The notes: generated by a model from the sequence alone, not told the origin. A DNA stretch of 64,000 bases from Mycetocola zhadangensis (GCF_003668565.1 NZ_RCWJ01000003.1:372001-436000), one strand, 5' to 3'. Shown: positions 1 through 10,126, counted from the stretch's first letter. Numbers and translations are program-made.

Positions 1-1304
1 AACTCGTCGGCATAGACAATTGGCGACCCGATCGAAGTCAGCAGGAGCGAGATCCGCCGCTCATCCGCGACCGGTTTGAGCGACTGGATCGACTGCTTGG
101 CCAGCACAGCGAGGTTGGTCGGGGCAAAGTTGAGCAAAAATCCAACGTGCTCCTCCTGGGAGGCGAGCAGCAGGTCGCTGACGATTGACAGCATTCGGTC
201 GGCGTTGTTCAAAGCCACGTCGACGTATTCCCTGTCCTGCCCGGTGATCGATTCCCCGTCGAGCACCAACTCGAGGTAGCCAAGGATTGAGGTGAGCGGC
301 GTGCGTAATTCGTGAGAAACGGATGCCACGAGGTCGTCTCGAGCGCGGATTGCGTCGATTTCCGCGGTGAGGTCGCGAGACACCATCACGGCGCCCTCTC
401 GTTGACCTTCCGCGTTGGTGAGCGGACGGCTGGTCATTCCAAGCGCCAGTCGCTTCTCACCAGGCTCGCCGTACCAGACGATGAGGTTCTCGAAACTGTC
501 GCCCCGAAGCATCCGTTCGTGTGGTCGCTCTCCCGGTTCCAGCGGAGTGACGCCGTCTTCGCCGTAGTCGACCGCCGGGAAATAGCTGGTGGCTGGTGTG
601 CCGAACGCCGACAGCCAACGGCGATAGGTGCTGTTGACGATCGTCGGCCGACCGAACCGGTTCACGGCGACGACGCCGAAGGACACGGTGTTCATCACCT
701 GGTCGAGGGTTCGTTCGTCGCGTCTGGCCCGATCGAATGCGCTCTCAAGGAGCTCCGCCTGTTGACGGAGCAAAACCCGCTGCGCCTGCGTCTTTCGGGT
801 CCCGAGGAACGTAGCCGTCGAGACGAAGACGAGCACGATCGGAATCACCAGGGCGCCGGCGACTCGCGTTGTGATGGAGGTCTGGTCCATGAGAAAAAGC
901 CCGCCGATGAGTGCACCCATCGACACGGCTGGGCCCAGGATCGCGCCGAACAGCCCGTAATAGGTCGCCATCCAGAGGACGGGAAGCACGAGGAAGAATC
1001 CCGAGCCGAGCGAGGGTTCACCCGTGCGCAGGATGACGACGGCAACAATGTCGAAGACAGGAACGAGGATCGTCCACTTCTTCCCCAACCTGCCCCACGG
1101 GATGACCCCGGCTGCTGCCGTCGTCGCGAACACGAGGACGACGCCGAAGAAGAACATTTCGGGGCGCGCAAGCTCCTGCGGAATCGTCATGGCGATGCAG
1201 ACGAGAAGCAGAACGGCACCAGCCAGGAGCAGCTGCCAGAGAAATACCGAGCGCTCCAGACGCCACCGGCTCGACGGCGGAGCCTTCGTCAGGGGCAGTG
1301 ACAT
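1..1304 (-). CDS. PAS-containing membrane sensor histidine kinase, 3' end cut by the window edge
   Basis: The minus frame opens at ATG 1304 and runs off the window with no stop. The first ~150 residues hold several hydrophobic segments. A PAS-like sensor region follows, then a HisKA H-box (SVSHELRTPL) with the phospho-accepting His at about residue 331. The ATPase half lies outside the window. No response regulator is visible beside it, but one could lie beyond position 1. Layout and H-box match the kinase at 10799-12433, so the two look like paralogues. The ligand is unknown. Confidence 0.85.
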   Translation of the reverse strand, partial: MSLPLTKAPPSSRWRLERSVFLWQLLLAGAVLLLVCIAMTIPQELARPEMFFFGVVLVFATTAAAGVIPWGRLGKKWTILVPVFDIVAVVILRTGEPSLGSGFFLVLPVLWMATYYGLFGAILGPAVSMGALIGGLFLMDQTSITTRVAGALVIPIVLVFVSTATFLGTRKTQAQRVLLRQQAELLESAFDRARRDERTLDQVMNTVSFGVVAVNRFGRPTIVNSTYRRWLSAFGTPATSYFPAVDYGEDGVTPLEPGERPHERMLRGDSFENLIVWYGEPGEKRLALGMTSRPLTNAEGQREGAVMVSRDLTAEIDAIRARDDLVASVSHELRTPLTSILGYLELVLDGESITGQDREYVDVALNNADRMLSIVSDLLLASQEEHVGFLLNFAPTNLAVLAKQSIQSLKPVADERRISLLLTSIGSPIVYADE

Positions 1305-1402
1305 GGTGTTGACACTAGCAACATCCTGACGTGCTCCTTCGCCTGAGCGACGGAACAGGCGCGACCGCAGATGCGCGAAGGGGGTCGACCTCAACCAACC
1401 GG

Positions 1403-2515
<1,113 letters not shown>

Positions 2516-2536
2516 TCAGTGTCTAGCTGCGGGGTC

Positions 2537-3055
2537 TCAGCGACCGGTGCCGCCATGGACGACGGCCTCTTCGACGCTGTCGAGATCGAACGCGGCGTGG
2601 ACGACGCGTGCTGCTTCCTTCACGTTGTCAGCACGGGTGATCACCGAGATACGAATCTCACTTGTCGAGATCATCTCGATGTTGATGCTGGCGAGGTGCA
2701 GCGCTTCGAACAGGCGAGCGGATACACCGGTGTTGGCTTTCATGCCCGCACCGACGAGAACGAGCTTGCCGATCTGGTCGTCGTGCTGCAGCGACTCGAA
2801 GCCGACGTCGTCCTTACGCTCGAGCAGCGCGGAGATGACCTGAGGAGCCTCGTCCTGCGGGAGGGTGAAGGAAATGTCTGTCAGGCCGGTTGCTGCCGCC
2901 GAGACGTTCTGCACGATGATGTCGACGTTGGCTTCGGTCGACGCAATGATCTTGAAGATCTGCGCGGCCTTACCTGGAATATCCGGCACGCCGACGACGG
3001 TGATTTTGGCTTCGGTGAGGTCGATTGCGACGCCGGTGACGATGGGCTGTTCCAT
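2537..3055 (-). CDS. lysC: Putative internal in-frame aspartokinase beta subunit
   Basis: An in-frame ATG at 3055 inside lysC begins MEQPIVTGVA and is preceded by an AAAGAGGG purine stretch that could bind the ribosome. Initiation here gives a 172-residue protein holding only the ACT regulatory domains. In Corynebacterium glutamicum the beta subunit is made from the equivalent in-frame start and is also 172 residues. Use of this start here is inferred by analogy. Confidence 0.55.
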   Translation of the reverse strand: MEQPIVTGVAIDLTEAKITVVGVPDIPGKAAQIFKIIASTEANVDIIVQNVSAAATGLTDISFTLPQDEAPQVISALLERKDDVGFESLQHDDQIGKLVLVGAGMKANTGVSARLFEALHLASINIEMISTSEIRISVITRADNVKEAARVVHAAFDLDSVEEAVVHGGTGR

Positions 3056-3805
3056 CTGTTCGCCCTCTTTCGGGTTAAGAACGAGGGTTCCCTCGTTGTT
3101 GTTGAACGATGATCGTACGTGCAGGGTGACACCGTGTCGACGGGCATACTCGACGGCGCGAATGTAGAGCACCTTCGCGCCGTTCGCGGCCAGCTCGAGC
3201 ATTTCTTCGCTCGTGATGGTGTCGATTTTGCGTGCGAGGGGAACGACGCGAGGGTCCGAGGTGAAGATGCCATCGACATCCGTGTAGATCTCGCAGACCT
3301 CAGCGTTGAGCGCCGCTGCGAGAGCGACAGCCGTGGTGTCTGAACCGCCACGACCAAGCGTGGTGATGTCTTCGGTCTCGTCGTTGAAGCCCTGGAAGCC
3401 TGCGACGATGACGATCAGCCCGTCGTCGAGGGCCTGGCGCACGCGTACAGGGTTGACGTCGACGATGCGGGCCGAGCCGTAGTGCTTGTCGGTGCGCATT
3501 CCGGCCTGGAGCCCTGTGTATGAACGCGAGTCGACGCCGAGATTCTTGATGGCCATCGCGAGCAGTGACATCGAAATGCGTTCGCCGCTCGACAGCAGCA
3601 TGTCCATCTCTCGCGGCTCGGGCGGAAGAGGCGACACCGCTGCGGCCAGATCGAGCAACTCGTCAGTTGTGTCGCCCATGGCGCTCACGACGACCACGAC
3701 TTCGTTTCCGGCCTTGTGCGTCTCGACGACGCGCTTGGCGACGCGCTTGATGCTTTCAGCATCCGCGACAGACGACCCGCCGAACTTCTGCACGATAAGG
3801 CTCAC
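2537..3805 (-). CDS. lysC: Aspartokinase (alpha subunit, full length)
   Basis: It phosphorylates aspartate, the first step of the aspartate amino acid family. The preferred start is GTG 3805, preceded by CAGGAG and giving MSLIVQKFGGSSV; an upstream ATG at 3850 adds 15 residues that do not look like the family. The resulting 422-residue protein is the usual actinobacterial size. The kinase domain carries KFGGSS at residues 7-12, and the C-terminal ~170 residues form two ACT domains for allosteric feedback. It precedes asd on the same strand. Confidence 0.96.
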   Translation of the reverse strand: MSLIVQKFGGSSVADAESIKRVAKRVVETHKAGNEVVVVVSAMGDTTDELLDLAAAVSPLPPEPREMDMLLSSGERISMSLLAMAIKNLGVDSRSYTGLQAGMRTDKHYGSARIVDVNPVRVRQALDDGLIVIVAGFQGFNDETEDITTLGRGGSDTTAVALAAALNAEVCEIYTDVDGIFTSDPRVVPLARKIDTITSEEMLELAANGAKVLYIRAVEYARRHGVTLHVRSSFNNNEGTLVLNPKEGEQMEQPIVTGVAIDLTEAKITVVGVPDIPGKAAQIFKIIASTEANVDIIVQNVSAAATGLTDISFTLPQDEAPQVISALLERKDDVGFESLQHDDQIGKLVLVGAGMKANTGVSARLFEALHLASINIEMISTSEIRISVITRADNVKEAARVVHAAFDLDSVEEAVVHGGTGR

Positions 3806-4062
3806 GTGTACTCCTGAGGGGAATGGATCGGGTGATACCCGATGACTCATTCTAAAGGCGGCAGTATTCCGGCGATGCTATGTGACGGTCGCCGGAGGCG
3901 ATCCTTACGGTATCCGTGCAGAAGGTCGTCCGTTCCCTAACGCTCGTCGCAACGCGACGGGCACGATTGCAGCGCCGAGCTGCCACAAATCGTGGTCCAG
4001 CGGCTCATCCGACGACGCAATGTGTCGCCTCAGCGACCGTGTCGTTCCTGAGGCGTCGCGTG

Positions 4063-4662
4063 TTAACGCGAAACGACGGTGCGACCCTCAAAGGCACGGC
4101 CGAGAGTGACCTCGTCTGCGTACTCGAGGTCTCCACCGACCGGCAGCCCCGAGGCCAGCCGGGTGACCCGGATCTCAAGGACGGTGAGCAGGCGGCTGAG
4201 GTACGTTGCGGTCGCTTCTCCCTCGAGGTTCGGGTCTGTTGCGATGATGACTTCCTGCACAACACCGTCAGCGAGGCGCTGCATCAGCTGGCGGATGCGC
4301 AGGTCGTCGGGGCCGACGCCGTCGATCGGACTGATAGCGCCGCCGAGCACGTGGTAGAGGCCGCGGAATTCGCGGGTGCGCTCAATTGCAACGACGTCCT
4401 TGGCCTCTTCGACCACGCAGATGCTCGCCGGGTTGCGGCGTGGGTCGCGACAGATCGAACAGGTGGGCTGTTCGGCGACGTTTCCGCAGATCTCGCAGAA
4501 GTGCACCTTCTCGCGCACCTCGGTGAGGAGTTCGGCGAGCCGGGTGACGTCGAACGTCTCGGTCTGCAGGATGTGGAATGCGATGCGCTGCGCCGACTTC
4601 GGTCCGATGCCGGGGAGACGTCCGAATTCGTCGATCAGTTCTTGGACTATGCCTTCGTACAT
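4063..4662 (-). CDS. recR: Recombination protein RecR
   Basis: RecR works with RecF and RecO to load RecA on gapped DNA. The 199-residue protein has the N-terminal helix-hairpin-helix ([11 protein letters not shown]), a four-cysteine zinc site (C56, C59, C68, C71) and a C-terminal Toprim domain including the [12 protein letters not shown] motif. It starts 6 bp after the dnaX stop on the same strand, the conserved bacterial dnaX-recR arrangement, so the two are almost certainly co-transcribed. Length is standard. Confidence 0.97.
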   Translation of the reverse strand: MYEGIVQELIDEFGRLPGIGPKSAQRIAFHILQTETFDVTRLAELLTEVREKVHFCEICGNVAEQPTCSICRDPRRNPASICVVEEAKDVVAIERTREFRGLYHVLGGAISPIDGVGPDDLRIRQLMQRLADGVVQEVIIATDPNLEGEATATYLSRLLTVLEIRVTRLASGLPVGGDLEYADEVTLGRAFEGRTVVSR

Positions 4663-4668
4663 GAGTGA

Positions 4669-7329
4669 TTAGTCCCTGTTGAAACGTGTGGGTGGTGTGT
4701 GTGGCTGCTCCTCGATGAAGCTGGCACCGAGGATCTCGCGGACCACCGATTCGCCGTAGCGAGTGGATGCTTTGGGGTGCGCCGGCGTGGTGACACGCGT
4801 CTGCGGCGACCGCGCAGGGGCAGCTGCCTGGACGGGCGCTGCCTGCGCGGGCCGGTTCGGAACGCTCGGCGCTTGCTGTGCTGGCCGGGTGACGCTGGGT
4901 GCTATGCCAGCGGCGATGTTGCCAATCGCGACGGGTTCGGCGTATGGGTCGCCGTACGGGTCAGGGTACGGCGGTTCGTCGTCGGCGGGAGGTGCGTCGT
5001 TGTCGCTCGGCAGAGAGGGGTCGACGGGGCGCGCCGGAGCAGAAACCGGTTGTGCAGGTTGTGCAGGTGCCGAGCGAGTCGGAGCGGTCGCCGGAGTGGC
5101 CGGAACCGCTGCAGCTGGCACTTCAGTGGAGGTTTCAGCGGGGACGGAGTTGGGAATCTTGACAACGGCCCATCCCCCGTTCGCATCAACCGGCGCCGAC
5201 ATCGGCGCGGGAGCGGCCTGGGGTGTTGGCGCCGGTGCGGCCTGCGGCTCGCGAGTCGCCGCGGAAATCTCGCGCCGCTCGGACGGTACCTGGGCTGCTG
5301 GCGGTATCGGTGCAGCCGACCGGGCGACGGTTGGGCTGCCAGCCGGAACGTCGGCGTTGTTCCCTGGTGAGGGCGCCCGCTGCGGTGGAACTCCGGGAAC
5401 AACCCACTCGGTGGGAATGGCGTCGCGTGCTGCGCGCGACTCGGGGTCGGCCCCGACAGGGCCAAGGCTGCCTGCTTTGGCGGTCGGCCAGGCCGGCGGT
5501 GCCTTGTCCGTCGAAGGCGTTGCAGTGGTTGCGGCGGCAGGGCCAGTTGCAGTGGAACCCGCGGCAGCAGGAACCTGTGCGACGTCAGCGCGCCCGGGAC
5601 CGCTCGGAATCTCAGGAGCCGGGCGCTCCGGAGGTATACCATTCGCCGGCGGCGTGGCCGGCGGCGTGCTCGCGGGACCTCCGGGACCGTCACCGGGCGG
5701 AGCGACCTGGGCGATGAACTTCACGGTGACACCGAGCACATCGAGGATCGCCTGCCGTACGTGCGATGAGACACCGTCACCCGCGGTCAGCTTCTTGAAG
5801 TCGTCAACGTCGGTCTGGCTGGGGAACGCCAGGCGTAGGACATGGTCGTCGCTGAGCCCACGGATCGTCGCCGTTGTCGCGACGAGCCAAGACGACCGCT
5901 TGGCCTTCGCCACCCGCTCGAGAATCTCGGGCCAGGCATCCTTGAGCTGCTGCAGCGACACCGGTCCGATCGGGCGAACGGTGACCGGCTCGTCCGGGAC
6001 TATGGCAGAGGGAGGCTCCGCAGGTGCGGGAGCAGACGGCGCTGTTGAGCGGCTCGGCGTTGGCGCCGGCGCCACGGGTTCGTCGAACGAGCGCTGCGCC
6101 GATGCGGCCGGAGCCGTTGGAGCTGCAGCCGCCCCTGGCTGTGCCGGAGGCGCAAGAACGCTGTCGCCCATACCGACGCGCCGTTCGAGCCGTTCGACAC
6201 GAGCGAGCGCGCCGCGCGCCGAGTCATCCATCGACGGAACGAGCACGCGCGCGATCATGAGCTCGAGATGCAGGCGAGGTGAGGTGGCACCGGTCATCTC
6301 GCTGAGGGCGGTGTTGACGATATCGGCTGTGCGGCTCAGCTCGGCCTGGCCGAAGCTCGTTGCCTGGACAGACATGTGATCAAGTTCGTCTTGCGGGATG
6401 CCACGGAGCACGGCGGCAGCATCGGACCCGGTTGCGCCAACAACAATGAGGTCGCGGAGTCGTTCGAGCAGGTCGTCGACAAAACGGCGCGGGTCTTGCC
6501 CGGTCTGGATCACGCGATCGACCGCGCTGAACGCGGCCCCGGCGTCACGCGCAGACAGCGCGTCAATGACCTCGTCGAGCAGGGCCGAGTGGGTGTAGCC
6601 CAGAAGAGCGACCGCCCGTTCATAGTCAACGGTGTCACCCTCGGAACCCGCCATGAGCTGGTCGAGCAACGACAGGGTGTCTCGAGCCGAACCGCCACCG
6701 GCTCGCACAACGAGCGGCAGCACGCCGGCTTCGACCTTCACCCCTTCACTCTCACAGAGCGACTGCACGTACTCGAGCATCTGCGCAGGCGGGATGAGCC
6801 GGAACGGATAGTGATGGGTGCGCGAACGAATCGTTCCGATGACTTTGTCTGGCTCGGTCGTCGCGAAGATGAACTTGATGTGCTCCGGCGGCTCTTCAAC
6901 GATCTTCAGCAGTGCGTTGAAGCCCTGCGGCGTGACCATGTGAGCCTCGTCGAGGATGAAGATCTTGTAACGGTCGCGGGCCGGGGCGAAAATCGCGCGC
7001 TCACGAAGGTCGCGAGCATCGTCAACACCGTTGTGGCTCGCAGCGTCGATCTCGACAACATCAAGAGAACCGCCACCGTCGCGGCTGAGTTCGACGCAGC
7101 TCGGGCAGACGCCGCACGGGGTGTCGGTCGGACCCTCGACACAGTTGAGGCAGCGCGCCAGGATGCGAGCAGACGTCGTCTTGCCGCAGCCACGCGGGCC
7201 ACTGAACAGATAAGCGTGATTGACCCGGTTTGTTCGCAGGGCCGTCATCAGTGGATCGGTCACCTGAGACTGACCGATCAGCTCGGCAAAGGACTCTGGC
7301 CGGTAACGGCGATACAGGGCTGTAACCAC
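4669..7329 (-). CDS. dnaX: DNA polymerase III subunit gamma/tau with a long Pro/Ala-rich tail
   Basis: This is the clamp-loader ATPase of the replisome. With GTG 7329 the protein starts VVTALYRRYRPESF, as in the family; the frame stays open 44 codons further upstream but that stretch has no family character. Walker A (GPRGCGKT) is at 44-51, zinc-site cysteines at 63, 72, 75 and 78, and Walker B (ILDEAH) near 127. The AAA+ core ends near residue 360. A small tau-like domain lies around 480-570, and the rest is mostly Pro/Ala/Thr-rich low complexity, making ~886 residues. recR follows directly. The start codon has no well-spaced ribosome site, so it is the least certain point. Confidence 0.93.
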   Translation of the reverse strand: MVTALYRRYRPESFAELIGQSQVTDPLMTALRTNRVNHAYLFSGPRGCGKTTSARILARCLNCVEGPTDTPCGVCPSCVELSRDGGGSLDVVEIDAASHNGVDDARDLRERAIFAPARDRYKIFILDEAHMVTPQGFNALLKIVEEPPEHIKFIFATTEPDKVIGTIRSRTHHYPFRLIPPAQMLEYVQSLCESEGVKVEAGVLPLVVRAGGGSARDTLSLLDQLMAGSEGDTVDYERAVALLGYTHSALLDEVIDALSARDAGAAFSAVDRVIQTGQDPRRFVDDLLERLRDLIVVGATGSDAAAVLRGIPQDELDHMSVQATSFGQAELSRTADIVNTALSEMTGATSPRLHLELMIARVLVPSMDDSARGALARVERLERRVGMGDSVLAPPAQPGAAAAPTAPAASAQRSFDEPVAPAPTPSRSTAPSAPAPAEPPSAIVPDEPVTVRPIGPVSLQQLKDAWPEILERVAKAKRSSWLVATTATIRGLSDDHVLRLAFPSQTDVDDFKKLTAGDGVSSHVRQAILDVLGVTVKFIAQVAPPGDGPGGPASTPPATPPANGIPPERPAPEIPSGPGRADVAQVPAAAGSTATGPAAATTATPSTDKAPPAWPTAKAGSLGPVGADPESRAARDAIPTEWVVPGVPPQRAPSPGNNADVPAGSPTVARSAAPIPPAAQVPSERREISAATREPQAAPAPTPQAAPAPMSAPVDANGGWAVVKIPNSVPAETSTEVPAAAVPATPATAPTRSAPAQPAQPVSAPARPVDPSLPSDNDAPPADDEPPYPDPYGDPYAEPVAIGNIAAGIAPSVTRPAQQAPSVPNRPAQAAPVQAAAPARSPQTRVTTPAHPKASTRYGESVVREILGASFIEEQPHTPPTRFNRD

Positions 7330-7482
7330 TCCCTCATCGTAGTCGCCGCCGCTGACAGCGACCGGAGGTTCTCCACAGCCAAGATCGGTGGCTGGTGACC
7401 ACGCGTCCTCACGCGGCCATCCTCGACCGTCGTCGTCGGACGGCGTCTGACGGACGCCCACTTCCGGTCAACTAGCCGCTAT

Positions 7483-7989
7483 TTACTGTTGAGCGGAATC
7501 GAGTGATGTCAGGTACTCGGCGTTGCCACGTATCGCCGGCTTGTACCGCTCCAGTTCTTCAGCGTGCACATGATCGGCAAGCAGGGTCAGAAGGCTCCCA
7601 AGTGCCATCGAACCGCGACCGGCCGCGTGCAGCGTCAACGACTCGAACGCGCCGAGCGCCACCGAATCAGGAAACTCTTCTCGAGCACGAGCGAATACCG
7701 CAAGCGACTCGTCACAACGACCGAGGTTGCGGAGAGTGCTGCCATATTGCAGATAGCACCGGCGACGCACGTCCCCGTCGAGCCCGGCGGCCATCGCTCG
7801 TTCGTAGAACCCGAGCGCCGTGGCTTCTTCTCCAGCAGTATCGTAGGCACCACCGACCTCGTATAGGACCCGCGGGTTCTGCGGGTGTTGTTCATAGATC
7901 GACAAGAGCGCGGCGATCGTCGGGGCCATGTGGTTCCGGTCGCGTGCAGCGAAGAGCTGGTCAAGCTCGGCGTCGGGGGCTGGACTCAT
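7483..7989 (-). CDS. Tetratricopeptide-repeat protein
   Basis: The 168-residue protein from ATG 7989 consists of TPR-type helical repeats, for example the segments around TALGFYERAMAAG and ESLAVFARAREEF. It resembles the actinobacterial TPR_5 group (tetratrico peptide repeat group 5). No signal peptide or catalytic motif is seen, so a protein-protein interaction role is likely; the partner is unknown. The frame is open far upstream, but this ATG starts the conserved portion. A perfect 22-bp tandem duplication lies 40-83 bp upstream. The gene stands alone between dnaX and an MFS gene. Confidence 0.8.
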   Translation of the reverse strand: MSPAPDAELDQLFAARDRNHMAPTIAALLSIYEQHPQNPRVLYEVGGAYDTAGEEATALGFYERAMAAGLDGDVRRRCYLQYGSTLRNLGRCDESLAVFARAREEFPDSVALGAFESLTLHAAGRGSMALGSLLTLLADHVHAEELERYKPAIRGNAEYLTSLDSAQQ

Positions 7990-8028
7990 CGGGCTATCTG
8001 CACTCTCAGTTTGGGCGCGAAACTTCAG

Positions 8029-8072
8029 TTTATGGGGATGCTCAGCTGGTTTTATGGGGATGCTCAGCTGGT
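8029..8072. repeat. Two perfect tandem copies of a 22-bp unit upstream of the TPR gene
   Basis: Positions 8029-8050 and 8051-8072 are identical 22-mers that each contain the palindrome CAGCTG. They lie in the ~150-bp gap between the MFS stop and the TPR start. The spacing of about two helical turns would put two protein sites on one face of the DNA. On the minus strand each unit contains CATAAA, which could serve as a -10 element. Function is unknown. Confidence 0.8.
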
Positions 8073-8138
8073 TGCAGAATGTCTCCGGCGGACGCCAAGC
8101 TCGCCTGTGCACGGCTCGGTTGGACGAAAAAGCAACGA

Positions 8139-9395
8139 CTAAACCCCAGCACCCCTGGCGGCGTCGAGTCCCTTCCAACGCGAGCCGAACAGCGGCAGCA
8201 GCGTCAGCGCCCCATACAAGACGGCACAGAACAGCACGGTCGGGCCGAAGCCGATCCACGCGATCGCCAGCCCAGCCAGAAAACTGCCGAGCGGCATGGC
8301 CGCCGCCACTCCGGCCGTCATCGCACCGAATACCCGCGCACGCATCGGCAGCGGCGTGAGCGCATACATGGCCGTCGAGAGCATCGGATTGATCGCCCCA
8401 GCCGCGAGACCAGAGGCCATGAACACCCCAAGCAACACCGGAATCGGCAGATCGAGCAGCATCGCACCGTACGGCGGCACGCCGGCGAAGAAGAACGACC
8501 AGGTGAACAGCGCCCGGCCGGCGAGCCGATGACCCCACACCGCAAACGCCGCAGACCCGACGAGAGCACCGGCGCCGAAGCATCCGATCATAAAACCAAG
8601 CAGGGATCCCGTCTCCGAGTGCCCCGTCGCGAAAACGGGCTTGATCACCGTGATGCCGGCAATGTCGATCGCGTTCGTCACCATCACCATCACCACGACA
8701 CCGCGAAGCAGCGGCTGTTTTGCGAGAAAACGGATGCCATCAGCCAGGTCCCTGAGATACGACGCCTCAGCGTCCTCCCGCAGCGGGCGAGCAACGGTGC
8801 GCGGCACACAGACGGCAACGAGCAGAGCTGACACCACGAAGGTCGCGGCGTTGACGAGAAGTGAGTTCGTCGCACCGGCGAGCGCGACCAGGATGCCGGC
8901 CGTCGACGCTCCGATCATGGACGCGCTGCGCTGAACGGCAGACTGCGCCCCGGCCGCGCGGGCGATCGGCGCTGCACTTCGCTCGGCCAGCTCGGGAAGC
9001 AGTACGGTCTTCGCGGTGTCGCCCGGGGTGTCGAGCAGCCCGCTGAGAAAGACCAGCAGAAGCAGGAGCCAGAACGGCAGCCCGCTCGTCAGGGCGAACA
9101 CCGGAATGAGCAGCACGGTCAATCCGCTGGCGACGTCAGCCACAATGCTCGAACTTCGATAGCCGAACCGATCGATCACCGCTCCACCGAGCGCTCCCCC
9201 GACCACCACAGGAACCGTGGCGAAGACGCCGGCCACCCCAGTGGCGAGCGCTGAGCCCGTTGTACCGAGCACGTAGAGCGGCACGGCAACCATGGTGATC
9301 GCGTTGCCCGCCTTGGAGATCAACTCGGCAGCGAGGAGCCCGACAAGCGGCGTGAGCGAGCGGCTCGTGCGCGGGAGGGCCGTGGCGGTGCTCAC
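8139..9395 (-). CDS. Major facilitator superfamily exporter
   Basis: From GTG 9395 this is a 418-residue integral membrane protein with about 12 hydrophobic segments and no signal peptide. It resembles the MFS_3/MefA-type drug or metabolite exporters, with GALGGAVIDRFGYR as the loop 2-3 motif. The start codon overlaps the stop of the upstream ArsR-like gene in a GTGA quartet, so translation is coupled and the regulator probably controls its own exporter. The substrate cannot be read from the sequence. The open frame extends upstream of 9395 but there it is only the regulator in another frame. Confidence 0.88.
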   Translation of the reverse strand: MSTATALPRTSRSLTPLVGLLAAELISKAGNAITMVAVPLYVLGTTGSALATGVAGVFATVPVVVGGALGGAVIDRFGYRSSSIVADVASGLTVLLIPVFALTSGLPFWLLLLLVFLSGLLDTPGDTAKTVLLPELAERSAAPIARAAGAQSAVQRSASMIGASTAGILVALAGATNSLLVNAATFVVSALLVAVCVPRTVARPLREDAEASYLRDLADGIRFLAKQPLLRGVVVMVMVTNAIDIAGITVIKPVFATGHSETGSLLGFMIGCFGAGALVGSAAFAVWGHRLAGRALFTWSFFFAGVPPYGAMLLDLPIPVLLGVFMASGLAAGAINPMLSTAMYALTPLPMRARVFGAMTAGVAAAMPLGSFLAGLAIAWIGFGPTVLFCAVLYGALTLLPLFGSRWKGLDAARGAGV

Positions 9396-10024
9396 GGTTC
9401 GTCCCTGGGCTGTGTTGCCTCGCCGGACTCCGGCGGCCGCTGGCCGAATCGCGGACGAACGAACGCGCTGTAGATGAGCCGCGTCGGCCGGGTCCCCTCG
9501 GCACCGGGTCGACTCCGCGCGGCCCACTTCGTCACCAGCTCTTCGATCTCGTTCGACATCTCTCGCAACTCTGCTGACGTCAGAAACGTTGCGGTGTCGC
9601 CCGTCGTCGCCGCCGCAACCCATTCAGGTTCCAGTGTGGGCTCGAGGTCAATGTACTCGCCCATCTCGCGAGAGAGCGCCTGCAGGAAGGTGTGCCGCAT
9701 CGCTGCGCTCGCGATCCGCGTCGCCGGGTCGCTGTTGAGCTGGGTCGGCTCGTACCGGGTGTGCGACTGGGCCGCGCGCCACCAGCGCTCTCGAGAATCC
9801 CGTGCGTTTTCGGGTGCTTCGACAACGAATCCCGATCGAGCGAGCACACCCATGTGATAGCTGACTGAACCGGGAGCCTCGTCGAACAGGTCGGCCAGCT
9901 TGCCGACCGACTGCGGGCCAGACACCCGCAGTTCACCGAGCAGACGGACCCGCAGCGGATGAGCGAGCGCTCGCATGGCGGTCCGGTCCGTGAGGGCGTC
10001 GGGAGGTTTCTGCGGTGCAGTCAT
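9392..10024 (-). CDS. ArsR/winged-helix transcriptional regulator
   Basis: The 210-residue protein has an N-terminal winged helix (residues ~15-75, including the ALAHPLRVRLLGEL segment typical of HTH_20/ArsR domains). The longer C-terminal part is probably a ligand-sensing or dimer domain. No ArsR metal-binding CxC motif is present, so it is likely a small-molecule sensor. It overlaps the MFS gene by four bases and is probably its repressor. An inverted repeat lies between its own -35 and -10 boxes, which fits autoregulation. Confidence 0.85.
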   Translation of the reverse strand: MTAPQKPPDALTDRTAMRALAHPLRVRLLGELRVSGPQSVGKLADLFDEAPGSVSYHMGVLARSGFVVEAPENARDSRERWWRAAQSHTRYEPTQLNSDPATRIASAAMRHTFLQALSREMGEYIDLEPTLEPEWVAAATTGDTATFLTSAELREMSNEIEELVTKWAARSRPGAEGTRPTRLIYSAFVRPRFGQRPPESGEATQPRDEP

Positions 10025-10030
10025 GGGCCC

Positions 10031-10059
10031 ACTCTATTTCCACAAGAGTCCTTGTGCAA
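10031..10059 (-). promoter_or_regulatory. Promoter and operator of the ArsR-MFS pair, apparently leaderless
   Basis: On the minus strand TTGCAC (10059-10054) and TAGAGT (10036-10031) are separated by 17 bp. A perfect inverted repeat CACAAG-N4-CTTGTG (10041-10056) fills the spacer, and a third half-site CTTGTG is at 10065-10070. The start ATG at 10024 lies 7 bases past the -10 box, where transcription should begin, so the mRNA would have no leader. No transcript data are available. Confidence 0.55.
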
Positions 10060-10086
10060 TACTTCTTGTGTAATTCTGTATGGAAA

Positions 10087-10126
10087 AACGGATGCCATTT
10101 CGCACGCGTGCGGAATGGCATCCGTT
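10087..10126 (-). terminator. Rho-independent terminator built from an AACGGATGCC inverted repeat
   Basis: A 13-bp stem (10087-10099 with 10114-10126) encloses a 12-bp palindrome CGCACGCGTGCG. On the minus strand the hairpin is followed by five T residues. It ends the secreted-protein gene at 10166-10678 and insulates the ArsR gene. The stem arms contain the octamer CGGATGCC and its complement. Confidence 0.8.

Noticed and set aside
312-1301. 329-codon plus-strand ORF
   Set aside because: Antisense of the sensor kinase whose H-box is readable on the minus strand.
4763-6379. 538-codon plus-strand ORF rich in Gly/Ala
   Set aside because: It is the antisense of the Pro/Ala-rich DnaX tail; GC-rich codons on one strand leave the opposite strand open. 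No ribosome site or domain.
8396-9623. N-terminal extension of the MFS protein to 9623
   Set aside because: The first 76 codons are the ArsR-like gene in another frame; GTG 9395 in the GTGA overlap is the natural start.
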